This document shows, piece after piece, positions 1 through 8,521 of a stretch of DNA of 64,000 nucleotides. Where the stretch lies: NCBI RefSeq assembly GCF_000317125.1, contig NC_019695.1, forward strand, positions 918,336 to 982,335. Direction: 5' to 3'. The notes under the pieces were generated by a model, which did no database searches, was not told where the DNA came from, and was given only the letters and a program-made list of their open reading frames with translations. Each line of letters starts with the position of its first letter. Position 1 is the stretch's first letter. Made by a program: the position numbers and the translations under genes. This DNA is from Chroococcidiopsis thermalis PCC 7203. Its GTDB lineage: Bacteria > Cyanobacteriota > Cyanobacteriia > Cyanobacteriales > Chroococcidiopsidaceae.

Positions 1-834
1 GTTGGTGGGATTGGCTCTGGTGGTAAAAGCAGTAAAAGTCACGCTGCCTATATTATCGGCTGTTGCAGTAACTGTATTTGCTGCGCCACCCGTCGTTCCT
101 AAAGTCAATGTTGTACTTGCTTGTCCGTTGGCATTGGTGACGGCGCTGGTAGGTGAAACGGAACCACCCCCACCACTTACGGCAAAATTGACAGTCACCC
201 CTGATTGAGGGCTGCCAGCAGGGTTTCTCACTTGAACGACTAATGGGTTAGCTAGGGTTGTCCCTACTCCGCCACTCTGATTATCACCGCTGACTTTAGA
301 AATCGTGGAAACAGGGGTAGCGGAGAAGACTACATCGCGGTAATAGTTGGTGTTGCGATAAGAACTGCTGGGAAAAGCGCCTGGACTTACGTTGTAAACT
401 CCGTTGTTGCCGTCAGCGACTGAGCTAAGGTCGCCGTTGACAATTGAGCTTGCCAATTCATCGTTATAAGCAGCATAGAAGCTGTTGATGTTGACAGAAA
501 CCACATAAGTTGTATTGGCTTGAATGTTCAGCGGTGTGCTAAGAGCTTGCTGCTGCCATCCTGATGCTGTCTCATTTGAGAAGCTCACAGTTGCCAATGG
601 AGTGCCACCACCTGCTGCCCAGATTTTGCCAGTATGATTACCAGTCTCGCTTGCAGCTTTCCAAAATCGAATTGCAGTTATCTGACCAACGCTTGTACTG
701 CGGAATTTCATCCCCAGTTCGTAAGGAACTCCGTCGCTAAGATTTTGAATATTAGGTGTTTGTGTGGTAAATAATGTCTGCTCAGTCTGAGCTTGAGCTA
801 TAAGAAATTCATCTAGATTGAATTGTTCGGTCAT
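1..834 (-). CDS. DUF4082 and Ig-like domain protein (C-terminus outside window)
   Basis: The reading frame opens at an ATG at 834 and stays open to the left edge (278 codons), so the C-terminus is missing. It begins MTEQFNLDEFLIAQAQTEQT and then shows a DUF4082-type module at about residues 20-165: LGMKFRSTSVGQITAIRFWK, a GKIWAAGG strand and YRDVVFS. From about residue 170 a bacterial Ig-like (Big_1, invasin-like) repeat follows, with VSGDNQSGGVG and SGVTVNFAVSGGGGSV. No classical signal peptide is visible. The start lies 1 bp after the stop of the acetyltransferase gene, so the two are probably translated together. DUF4082 modules occur in large surface or carbohydrate-related proteins, and the polysaccharide-export context fits an extracellular protein. 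The function is not known. Confidence 0.8.
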   Translation of the reverse strand, partial: MTEQFNLDEFLIAQAQTEQTLFTTQTPNIQNLSDGVPYELGMKFRSTSVGQITAIRFWKAASETGNHTGKIWAAGGGTPLATVSFSNETASGWQQQALSTPLNIQANTTYVVSVNINSFYAAYNDELASSIVNGDLSSVADGNNGVYNVSPGAFPSSSYRNTNYYRDVVFSATPVSTISKVSGDNQSGGVGTTLANPLVVQVRNPAGSPQSGVTVNFAVSGGGGSVSPTSAVTNANGQASTTLTLGTTGGAANTVTATADNIGSVTFTAFTTRANPTN

Positions 835-835
835 T

Positions 836-1348
836 TCAAACACTCGCTTTTGAGCCGTTATTCATTAATTCGCCTCCATCGGCAATATTGCCGACTACCC
901 GCGCGGGGACTCCCACTACAGTTGCGCGATCGGGAACATCGCGAGTTACAACTGCTCCAGCGCCAACTATGGCATTTTCTCCAATTGTGACTCCTGGCAG
1001 GATAGTGGCATTGCTGCCAATAGAAGCACGACGCTTTACTCTGGTTTCAATGACAGACCAGTCAGCTTCGGTTTGCAGGCTGCTATCTTCGTTGGTGGCA
1101 CGAGGGTAAAGGTCGTTGGTGAACATAACTCCATGACCGATAAATACTTCGTCTTCTATAACCACACCCTCGCAGATAAAAGTATGCGATGATACTTTAC
1201 ACCTAGCACCAACGACCGCATTTTTTTGAATTTCTACAAAAGTACCAATTTTGGTTTCAGCACCAATTTTGCAACCATAAAGATTGACTAATTGTGGATG
1301 AAAAATACTCACGCGATCGCCTAGTTCTACATCATGATTTATTGCCAT
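836..1348 (-). CDS. WbpD/WlbB-like sugar N-acetyltransferase (left-handed beta-helix)
   Basis: 170 residues, almost entirely hexapeptide repeats of the LbH acyltransferase fold ([42 protein letters not shown]). [18 protein letters not shown] and the following [11 protein letters not shown] match the WbpD/WlbB type, which acetylates the 3-amino group of UDP-2-acetamido-3-amino-uronic acids from acetyl-CoA in the cytoplasm. The GVPARVVG end is the usual C-terminal coil that closes the acetyl-CoA site. It lies 46 bp downstream of wzt and 1 bp before the DUF4082 gene in one minus-strand run, so it probably makes a modified sugar for the exported polysaccharide. The exact sugar substrate is inferred. 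Confidence 0.82.
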   Translation of the reverse strand: MAINHDVELGDRVSIFHPQLVNLYGCKIGAETKIGTFVEIQKNAVVGARCKVSSHTFICEGVVIEDEVFIGHGVMFTNDLYPRATNEDSSLQTEADWSVIETRVKRRASIGSNATILPGVTIGENAIVGAGAVVTRDVPDRATVVGVPARVVGNIADGGELMNNGSKASV

Positions 1349-1394
1349 CTTTTTTTAGTCTTAACTATAATTAAACCTGAAAACTGCCATTCGA

Positions 1395-2708
1395 TTAATT
1401 AAATTTTTCTGTCAAAACTTTTTCTGATGGAACTGCGTACCAAATCGCATCTTCCAAGTAAACACACTCATCCGATTGCCACGGGTACTCTTCCCGCTCG
1501 ATCCCGTGCATCGTGACTTCAAACGGACAAATATTTCTCACATTTTCTAGTAAATTACTACCTCGTCGCTCTGAAAACCATGTTGTTAGAGTATACAAGC
1601 CCATATAGAGTCTGAATTTGGGGATCTCGCATCGGAGAATAAACAATCCTGCTTCTCGACGAAAGGGAAGTTGCCGATCGAAATTCCAAAAAATACATAC
1701 TGGTTGTTGAAACTCATTCATTATCTGGAAGGAAAAGCACAGACTTTCATGCGGTTGAGTAACTTGTAAGGCAAACTCAAAAGAAATTGCTTCTCCCCAG
1801 CAGTGAACTCCTTGTTCCTCAGAAGTATGTACTTTCACCCAAGCTAGATAGTTGCCAGTCTTATCTAAAGGAGCTTGGTAATAAGCTGGTTGCTCGTCAG
1901 CCATTTTTTGTCCGGCAATATATAACCGTACAGCCGTGTCAGTAGCACCATCAAATTGAACGTTCCCTTTTGAAAGTAAGATGCATCGCTTAGTTAATTG
2001 CGCGATCGCCTGCATACTGTGGCTGACAAACAAAACTGTTCGTCCTTCTTTGGTAGCCACGTCGTTCATTTTTCCCAAACACTTCTTTTGAAAGGCTGAG
2101 TCACCTACTGCTAAAACTTCATCTACAATCAAAACATCTGGTTCTAAGTAAGCTGCTACTGCAAAGGCAAGACGCACGTACATACCAGAAGAGTAGCGCT
2201 TGACTGGGGTATCTAAAAACTTCTCGACTTCAGCAAAATCAACAATTTCATCGAACTTCTTTTTAATTTCAGCTCGACTCATGCCAAGAATGGAGCCGTT
2301 CAGATAGATATTTTCTCGCCCAGTGAGTTCTGGATGAAAGCCAGTACCGACTTCTAATAAACTAGCGACTCGTCCGGCGATCTCTATGCTGCCAGTGGTA
2401 GGTTCGGTAATGCGGCTCAAAAGTTTTAAGAGTGTCGATTTACCTGCGCCATTGCGTCCAATAATTCCAACTGCTTCACCTTGATTAATCTCAAAGAAAA
2501 CATCCTTGAGCGCCCAAAATTCTTCAAGATTAGATTGAAAATTTTGTTTACCATTTTGTGGCAAAAATGTTTTAGAAAGCCTTTGAAACTTATTCCCGAT
2601 GACATCTCTTAAAGTCTTATAGCGATAGAAACCAGCAGGTTTTTCTTTTTGGTGACTGATGATGTATTTCTTTCCCAGTTGCTCAATGCGAATAAGTGGC
2701 TCGGACAC
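1395..2708 (-). CDS. wzt: Polysaccharide ABC exporter ATP-binding protein (Wzt type)
   Basis: 437 residues. The ATPase domain occupies about residues 1-265: Walker A GRNGAGKST at 84-92, an RYSSGM signature at 171-176, and Walker B DVLIVDE at 191-197 followed by the D-loop. A C-terminal domain of about 160 residues follows, the size and position of a Wzt carbohydrate-binding domain that recognises the modified end of the glycan before export. NBDs with this N-terminal shape (LEEFWALKDVFFEI) belong to the O-antigen/teichoic-acid/capsule ABCA-type exporters. The permease gene lies 84 bp upstream on the same strand. It energises export of an undecaprenyl-linked polysaccharide across the inner membrane. 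The glycan identity cannot be read from sequence. Confidence 0.9.
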   Translation of the reverse strand: MSEPLIRIEQLGKKYIISHQKEKPAGFYRYKTLRDVIGNKFQRLSKTFLPQNGKQNFQSNLEEFWALKDVFFEINQGEAVGIIGRNGAGKSTLLKLLSRITEPTTGSIEIAGRVASLLEVGTGFHPELTGRENIYLNGSILGMSRAEIKKKFDEIVDFAEVEKFLDTPVKRYSSGMYVRLAFAVAAYLEPDVLIVDEVLAVGDSAFQKKCLGKMNDVATKEGRTVLFVSHSMQAIAQLTKRCILLSKGNVQFDGATDTAVRLYIAGQKMADEQPAYYQAPLDKTGNYLAWVKVHTSEEQGVHCWGEAISFEFALQVTQPHESLCFSFQIMNEFQQPVCIFWNFDRQLPFRREAGLFILRCEIPKFRLYMGLYTLTTWFSERRGSNLLENVRNICPFEVTMHGIEREEYPWQSDECVYLEDAIWYAVPSEKVLTEKFN

Positions 2709-2792
2709 GCACTCAACTCCTGATAATACAATTTCTGATAATACAACCTATATTGGCTTGGCGATCGCCAAATTCAAATTGCAAATTCCAAT

Positions 2793-3617
2793 TTAAATAA
2801 TGTCAGCGAAAGTTCGTTCCATTTTACGGAAATACCAAACTCCGCTCGCGACCAGCAAAATAACAATTCCCACTGACAAAATGAATCCTGGGAGATAAAT
2901 GTTTGATTCACCGCCTAAAATTGCCCAGCGGAAACCATCAATCACTCCTACCATAGGGTTCAAAGAGTAGAGTAAACGCCATTGTTCCGGGACGATCTTG
3001 CTACTAAAACCTACAGGTGAGATATACAGACCAAACTGAACGATAAATGGCACGACATAGCGAAAATCCCGATATTCTACGTTCAGCGCCGCTAACCAAA
3101 GCCCTCCTCCTACAGCAGCAGCAAAGGCAATTAGAATAAATAAGGGTAATGTCAATATGCGCCAATCGGGAATAAAACTGTACCAAGCCATCAAAGCTAG
3201 TAGAATCATGCCTGAAATCATAAAATCTACAAAGCTGACAATCACTGCACTGGCGGGTACAATTAAGCGAGGAAAATAAACTTTAGAAATTAAATTGGTA
3301 TTGACGATTAAACTATTACTGGACTCAGATAAGGAATTAGCAAAAAACTGCCAAGGTAACATGGCTGCAAATACCAAAATTGGGTATGGTGCGCCTTCTG
3401 AAGGCAGCTTTGCCAAGTTGCCAAACACGACTGTAAATACAACCATTGTGAAAAATGGTCGAATCAAAGCCCAAGCAATGCCTATGGCTGTTTGCTTGTA
3501 GCGCACGAGAATATCCCGCCAAGCCAAGAAGTAGAATAGCTCTCGGTAACGCCACAAATCTTGCCAATACTGGCTCTCAGTACGACCAGCTTGTATAGTT
3601 AGTTTTCTCGTCTGCAT
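2793..3617 (-). CDS. wzm: Polysaccharide ABC exporter permease (Wzm type, ABC-2 family)
   Basis: 274 residues with six hydrophobic stretches typical of ABC-2 permeases. The N-terminal amphipathic segment YFLAWRDILVRYKQTAIG is characteristic of Wzm/TagG/KpsM proteins, as is SLNPMVGVIDGFRWA before the last membrane span. It pairs with the downstream Wzt gene to form the inner-membrane channel for lipid-linked polysaccharide. It is first in the minus-strand run wzm-wzt-acetyltransferase-DUF4082. The 1.2-kb region upstream separates it from the divergent Wzc-like gene, so both promoters should lie there. Confidence 0.9.
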   Translation of the reverse strand: MQTRKLTIQAGRTESQYWQDLWRYRELFYFLAWRDILVRYKQTAIGIAWALIRPFFTMVVFTVVFGNLAKLPSEGAPYPILVFAAMLPWQFFANSLSESSNSLIVNTNLISKVYFPRLIVPASAVIVSFVDFMISGMILLALMAWYSFIPDWRILTLPLFILIAFAAAVGGGLWLAALNVEYRDFRYVVPFIVQFGLYISPVGFSSKIVPEQWRLLYSLNPMVGVIDGFRWAILGGESNIYLPGFILSVGIVILLVASGVWYFRKMERTFADII

Positions 3618-4859
3618 ATGCTTACAGCTAACAGCCTACCTAATAGTTTCATTTGACTCTATATGCATGAACTTGCATTCAACGAATGACTATCCGTCAT
3701 CTGCGGTCGAGCCCAGCTCAAACCTTATGCAGATATCGGCAAGTTGCCATGCCAATCTCTTCACCTTGAGTCAGATGGTTGCAGACTTGCACTATGTCAT
3801 TTGCACGTTTGCCACCATTACAGACTGGTTAACCTTACGGCACTGATGTAGCTAATGCGACAATGGCAGTACGGTTTGATTCTGCAAACGAGGCAATCGA
3901 GCTGTGATGGAAATTGCTTGAGAAACTAGCAATACCTGGCTCAGTGCAAAAAAACGGAGGCTAACTTGCTTACCAAATTCAGGTAAGGTCGTGTAGAGAC
4001 GGTTTACGATCGCCAAGCAAGTGACACAAAGCGCCAAAACGGTTCGCGATCGCCAAGCGGCTATTCTAAATTTAAATGCTGTTTCTATAGTCTAACCAGT
4101 AAAATTGAACCCCCCGAGCATTTGCTTGTACGTGCTGGTAATGCAAGCAAAGATTGCAGTTGCCATCTAAGGGATGTCCGGCTCCGGTAGCGCCGTGAGT
4201 GCTTCCAGGACTGGCTGATAGGATGACCAAATTGTATAAATAAATTTCGAGTTGTTACGTACATGTTTCTTAAGTAGCTCTCTCACCCACGATTTTCAAC
4301 GAACTGCAAGAGCCTTGTCTGACTGGATCGCAAAGAATCGGTCGGCTCAGATCCCCTTACCTAGTTTGGTATCGCATCGATTTAGATTTGATACCAGCAG
4401 AAGCTACCGCTACCTCAGCAGATAACAGTTTCCTCCAACTAGATATTGTAATAGTTAAAAAACTAATCAAATAGAGTAGACGTTTTGGTAGGTTGCATCA
4501 AAATCCCGTAGCAAGGATTGCAGAGATTTGTGTATAAGTTCATTCAATCACTGTAGTGATAGATATACAATAAAGAAAAAATAAAGATAATGTAAACTTT
4601 CTGTGAAGTACTTTACAGGAGATCCAGAAACCGAAATTTTGTTTAAAACGGATTGATAATCTTATAGACTAGGTGGTAGATTTGTACATGCCCTCCCAAT
4701 CGAGAGTAGCAAGGACTTGTTTTTAGTCGTATACGCACTCAACTCCCTAAAGAGGGAGACAAGTGGCGAGTAGACTGTGTATTCAGTTGAGTATCAGGCT
4801 GACTTCAGACTTGAGTAAGTTTCTAAGACCCGTTATTAAAAAATAAACAGAGTCTACAT
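3618..4859. other. 1.2-kb divergent intergenic region
   Basis: No convincing gene. A 61-codon minus-strand frame (3852-4037) lacks a ribosome-binding site and protein-like composition. The region holds two imperfect direct copies of CGGTTxxCGATCGCCAAGC near 4000-4060. It separates the divergent wzm and Wzc-like genes, so it must contain promoters for both polysaccharide operons. The last 300 bp before 4860 are AT-rich. No riboswitch or small RNA could be recognised. Confidence 0.5.
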
Positions 4860-7133
4860 ATGAGAAATGTTAGCTCCTCTCAACAGTTGCCTCCTCAGAC
4901 CTACAGCCAGCAACTTCAGCCTCAACCTCAGCTCTACACGACTCAACCTGACGACACTAATGAAGGTGGATTGAATGTCAGTTGGTTGCTAGGAGCGATT
5001 CGGCGCAGAATACTAACAATTCTGATCGGCACAACCGCAGTTGCCAGTGTATCTGTATTACTAGCTGCGACTGGTACTCCAACCTATGTCGCTAAGTTCG
5101 AGCTGTTAACCGAACCCGTGACTGCTGAAGATAAAGTTGTATCCTCTAAAGAGGAAGAGAAAGAAGAAAAGGATTCTCCGGGGTTAGATGAGACAACTTT
5201 GAAGGTTTTACAAAGTCCGAAGTTGATGTCTCCCATTACCCAAAAACTACAATTATATTACCCTGGTAGCAGCACGCCTCAATTGAACATTAAGCTGTTG
5301 CCCAACACAAATATTTTAGAAGTTAGCTATAAAGATCCTAATTTTGAAAAAGTTCAATTTGTCTTGGACACGGTAGCTGAGGCTTACTTAAAATACAGCC
5401 TAGAAGAACGTCAGACAGATGTTAATTTAGGAATTCAGTTTGTCGAATCTCAGCTACCACAATTGCAGCGGCAAGTTGAATTCTTGCAACAGCGCCTTCA
5501 AGGTTTTCGGCAACGACATGGTATTGTTAATTCCGATACTCAAGGTCAACATCTCTCTTATCAGCTCGATCGAATTGAACAGAAGCGACTGGAGATCCAG
5601 ACTCAGTTATCTAGTAGCACAGCTTTTTACAATAATCTGTACGAAAAACTGCGATTGCAACCGGATACAGCGGCAGCAATTACCGAACTGAGCGAATCGC
5701 CTCACTATCTGAAGCTGTTCAACTTACTTCAAGATGTAGAAACTAAAATTGCGGCGAAATCGTCTCGTTATAAAGAAGATAGTCCTGAATTTCAATCTCT
5801 ATTAGCTCAACAACAGCAGTTGCTGCAAGCTGTCAGAAAAGAGGAACGGCGAATCTTGGGAGATCGATTGCCAAATGGAACGACAGACTTGATAGACACA
5901 GCCTCTCCCGGTTCGGCTCGTTTAAGAGAAATTCAAAAATTGACTAATGCTGCTAAGCAAATTCAGTCCTTAAAAGCGCAAGACTACACCCTAAATAAGT
6001 CCGAGAACTTGTTAAGACAACAAGCTAAACAATTTCCGATAATTATTCGTCAGAAAGATGACTTAGAACGGCAGTTAAGAATTGCTTCCGATAACTTAAA
6101 CCACTTTTTAACCAAGCGCGAAGCACTACGAATCGATGCTGCGCAAAAGCAAGTACCTTGGCAAATACTCACGCCTCCTAGCGAACCTCAAAATACCGCA
6201 CCTACCGTTCAGCGTAATTTAGTTCTAGGCACAGCTTTAGGTCTATTAGTCAGTTTTGGAGTTGCTCTGCTTGTAGATAAACTTAACAACGTTTTTTATA
6301 ACTCTGAAGAAATTAAAGATAAGACTAAATTGCTAATTTTAGGTGAAATTCCTAGCGTAAAATTCGATCGCAATAGTAGACTGGCGCAAAAAACTGAAGT
6401 TTCTGATTTCTGGGAGTCTTTCCGCTCTCTTTACACAAACGTTTCTTTTCTCGATTTTAATGGGACTGTTCGTTCTCTAGCGATCGTCTCAGCTGCTCCC
6501 GAAGATGGTAAATCAACAGTTGCATTGTACTTAGCTCAAACAGCAGCAGCAATGGGTAAAAGAGTTTTATTGGTTGATGCAAATTTGCGGACTCCCACCA
6601 TTCATAAAATGTTAAATTTATCCAACGCGCAAGGACTGAGCAATGCGATCGCCGAAGGTTTAAACTTTCAGTATGCGATCCAACAAGTGCGTAATAGCTC
6701 TGAGGAAGCTGAGGATAATGGAGCTTTTCACGAGGCTACAGCGCACAGTAGAGAAATATCCAAGGATAACTTGTTTATCTTAACTGCTGGTTCAATTCCC
6801 CCGAATCCATCGATCCTGCTTTCATCACCGCAAATGCAAAGCTTGGCAGAGCAACTGCAACAAACTTTCGATTTAGTGATATACGATACATCTCACTTGA
6901 TTGGTTTTGCTGATGCAAATCTTTTAGCTAGGCATGTGGATGCTAGCATTTTGACTGTAAGTATGGGTAAAACAAACTGTTCCGCTTTAGTCAAGGCATT
7001 AGAGCAGTTAAATTTCTCTGCCACACCAGTTTTAGGTGCAGTTGCTAGCGGTATTCAAAGACAGCCTAATAAACTCAGCTTTCTATCAAAGCGTAAATAT
7101 GGCGCTCGCTTGTTCGCGCTCGATCGCGCCTGA
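4860..7133 (+). CDS. Wzc/GumC-like polysaccharide copolymerase with BY-kinase-type ATPase domain
   Basis: 757 residues. A Gln-rich N-terminus precedes a first membrane span (about residues 50-70, RRILTILIGTTAVASVSVLL). The periplasmic part is a long coiled coil, for example VESQLPQLQRQVEFLQQRLQ. A second span follows at about 450-470 (LVLGTALGLLVSFGVALLV), then a cytoplasmic P-loop domain with Walker A APEDGKST near 545, Walker A' VLLVDAN near 572 and Walker B FDLVIYD near 669. This is the architecture of Wzz/Wzc proteins that set polysaccharide chain length and drive export. The C-terminus (KRKYGARLFALDRA) has one tyrosine instead of the usual Tyr cluster, so the autophosphorylation switch of classical BY-kinases may be absent. 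It probably works with the neighbouring glycosyltransferase. Confidence 0.88.
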   Translation: MRNVSSSQQLPPQTYSQQLQPQPQLYTTQPDDTNEGGLNVSWLLGAIRRRILTILIGTTAVASVSVLLAATGTPTYVAKFELLTEPVTAEDKVVSSKEEEKEEKDSPGLDETTLKVLQSPKLMSPITQKLQLYYPGSSTPQLNIKLLPNTNILEVSYKDPNFEKVQFVLDTVAEAYLKYSLEERQTDVNLGIQFVESQLPQLQRQVEFLQQRLQGFRQRHGIVNSDTQGQHLSYQLDRIEQKRLEIQTQLSSSTAFYNNLYEKLRLQPDTAAAITELSESPHYLKLFNLLQDVETKIAAKSSRYKEDSPEFQSLLAQQQQLLQAVRKEERRILGDRLPNGTTDLIDTASPGSARLREIQKLTNAAKQIQSLKAQDYTLNKSENLLRQQAKQFPIIIRQKDDLERQLRIASDNLNHFLTKREALRIDAAQKQVPWQILTPPSEPQNTAPTVQRNLVLGTALGLLVSFGVALLVDKLNNVFYNSEEIKDKTKLLILGEIPSVKFDRNSRLAQKTEVSDFWESFRSLYTNVSFLDFNGTVRSLAIVSAAPEDGKSTVALYLAQTAAAMGKRVLLVDANLRTPTIHKMLNLSNAQGLSNAIAEGLNFQYAIQQVRNSSEEAEDNGAFHEATAHSREISKDNLFILTAGSIPPNPSILLSSPQMQSLAEQLQQTFDLVIYDTSHLIGFADANLLARHVDASILTVSMGKTNCSALVKALEQLNFSATPVLGAVASGIQRQPNKLSFLSKRKYGARLFALDRA

Positions 7134-7571
7134 AACTTAAATTATTGTATTTAGATTGGACTCGCCAATCTTTTCTTCGGAAGCACCATACATTACGCTT
7201 GTAAAATAATCAGAATAAATGGCAGGCTTGCATCTAATTTGATTTTCTTAAGATACAGTTAAATTAAGCTATGAAAGAGTAAAAATAGAGAGCTTTAGTG
7301 ATACTTTAATAAGTATAAGTTGTAAAAGACTTTGATTATTTAAAATAAAGCAATTCTGCTAAAGTTTCGGTTGAGTAATAGATCGAACAAATTTTAAATG
7401 AATCGGTAAGATACTATCAGTTTGCGAGAGGCATTTAACCTGATTCTGCAAACTATGTCAGAGATTAACAGCCGATTTCGACTATTTTTTGTGCGTGCGG
7501 AGATGGCTTTATACATTACGCACAGCCAGGATTGTTAGCTGAGGTTCCACATTGCTGGCAACAGAGAAATA
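7134..7571. other. Intergenic region before the WecG-like gene
   Basis: 438 bp, AT-rich, with no open frame that looks like a protein. The spacing suggests that the downstream glycosyltransferase gene has its own promoter. No clear terminator hairpin was found after the Wzc-like gene. Confidence 0.4.
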
Positions 7572-8450
7572 ATGAAAAATACACGACAATCCACGCTAAA
7601 TGATCGAGAATTATTTAGCGAACAACATCAAATTCAAAATCAATCCTTTGAGACTCTAGATTTAGAATTTAGAGTATTAAAAGTTTATAAAAAACTTGAC
7701 GTGATCGATTCACCTGTTAGTGCTTTACCGTTTGAATCTCAAATTAACTTAATCTTAGAGTGGGCAACGAGTAAAGTTAGTAAATTTGTTTGTGTGGCTA
7801 ACACTCATATGCTAGTAGAAGCTTACTGGCATCCAGAGTTTGCCAAAGTTTTGAAGAATGCAGACCTTGTGACTCCTGATGGAATGCCTTTAGTCTGGAT
7901 GTTGAAGTTGTTGGGAGCGCGTACCCAAAATCGTGTTGCGGGAATAGATATTCTTTTATCTTTATGTAAACTCGCTCCTTTGAAGAACGTGAGCATATTT
8001 TTCTTAGGTTCTGAAACACCAGTTTTAGAGAAAATGAGAGAGCGCTTGGCGCGGGATTTCCCTAACTTGAAAATTGCTGGTATGGAGCCTTTGCCGTTTC
8101 ATCCACTGACGCGCGCAGAAGATGAAGCTTTGGTTGAAAAAATTCATCATAGTGGTGCTGGGATTGTTTTGGTCGCTTTAGGTTGCCCGAAACAGGAATA
8201 TTGGATGCAGCAACATCAAGGTAAAATCCGAGCAGTAACGATCGGATTGGGGGGAGCATTTCCTGTTTATGCAGGAGATCGAAAAAGAGCGCCCCATTGG
8301 TTGCGTTTTGGTGGTGGCGAGTGGTTGTATCGGTGGCTGCAAGAACCACTGAGACTATCGAGTCGATATGGTCAAACTATCCCAGTATTTACTTTGCTAG
8401 CTTTCAAGCAAATACTATTGTGTTACTTAGTAAAATCTCAAGGTTCATGA
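7572..8450 (+). CDS. WecG/TagA/CpsF family glycosyltransferase (GT26)
   Basis: 292 residues. After a variable N-terminal 50 residues come the family hallmarks: VANTHMLVEAYW, a DLVTPDGMPLVW block holding the catalytic-type Asp, GARTQNRVAGIDILLSLC, and VALGCPKQEYWM in the second half. The C-terminal APHWLRFGGGEWLYRWLQEP matches the membrane-associating tail of the family. Members transfer ManNAc, ManNAcA or related sugars to undecaprenyl-diphosphate-linked GlcNAc at the cytoplasmic membrane face. It lies 438 bp after the Wzc-like gene on the same strand and is probably part of the same polysaccharide pathway. Donor sugar unknown. Confidence 0.9.
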   Translation: MKNTRQSTLNDRELFSEQHQIQNQSFETLDLEFRVLKVYKKLDVIDSPVSALPFESQINLILEWATSKVSKFVCVANTHMLVEAYWHPEFAKVLKNADLVTPDGMPLVWMLKLLGARTQNRVAGIDILLSLCKLAPLKNVSIFFLGSETPVLEKMRERLARDFPNLKIAGMEPLPFHPLTRAEDEALVEKIHHSGAGIVLVALGCPKQEYWMQQHQGKIRAVTIGLGGAFPVYAGDRKRAPHWLRFGGGEWLYRWLQEPLRLSSRYGQTIPVFTLLAFKQILLCYLVKSQGS

Positions 8451-8521
8451 AATTTGATGATGTAGCGATCGCTAGTCACTGGCAATTTGCCAATAACTAA
8501 CGACAGCTAACTAAACGACAA

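Noticed and set aside
2-208. Plus-strand 68-residue frame at the left edge
   Set aside because: It is the complement of the DUF4082/Ig-like gene, whose minus-strand frame shows real domain motifs.
3852-4037. 61-residue minus-strand frame in the polysaccharide intergenic region
   Set aside because: No ribosome-binding site, no family features and overlap with repeated CGATCGCCAAGC words.
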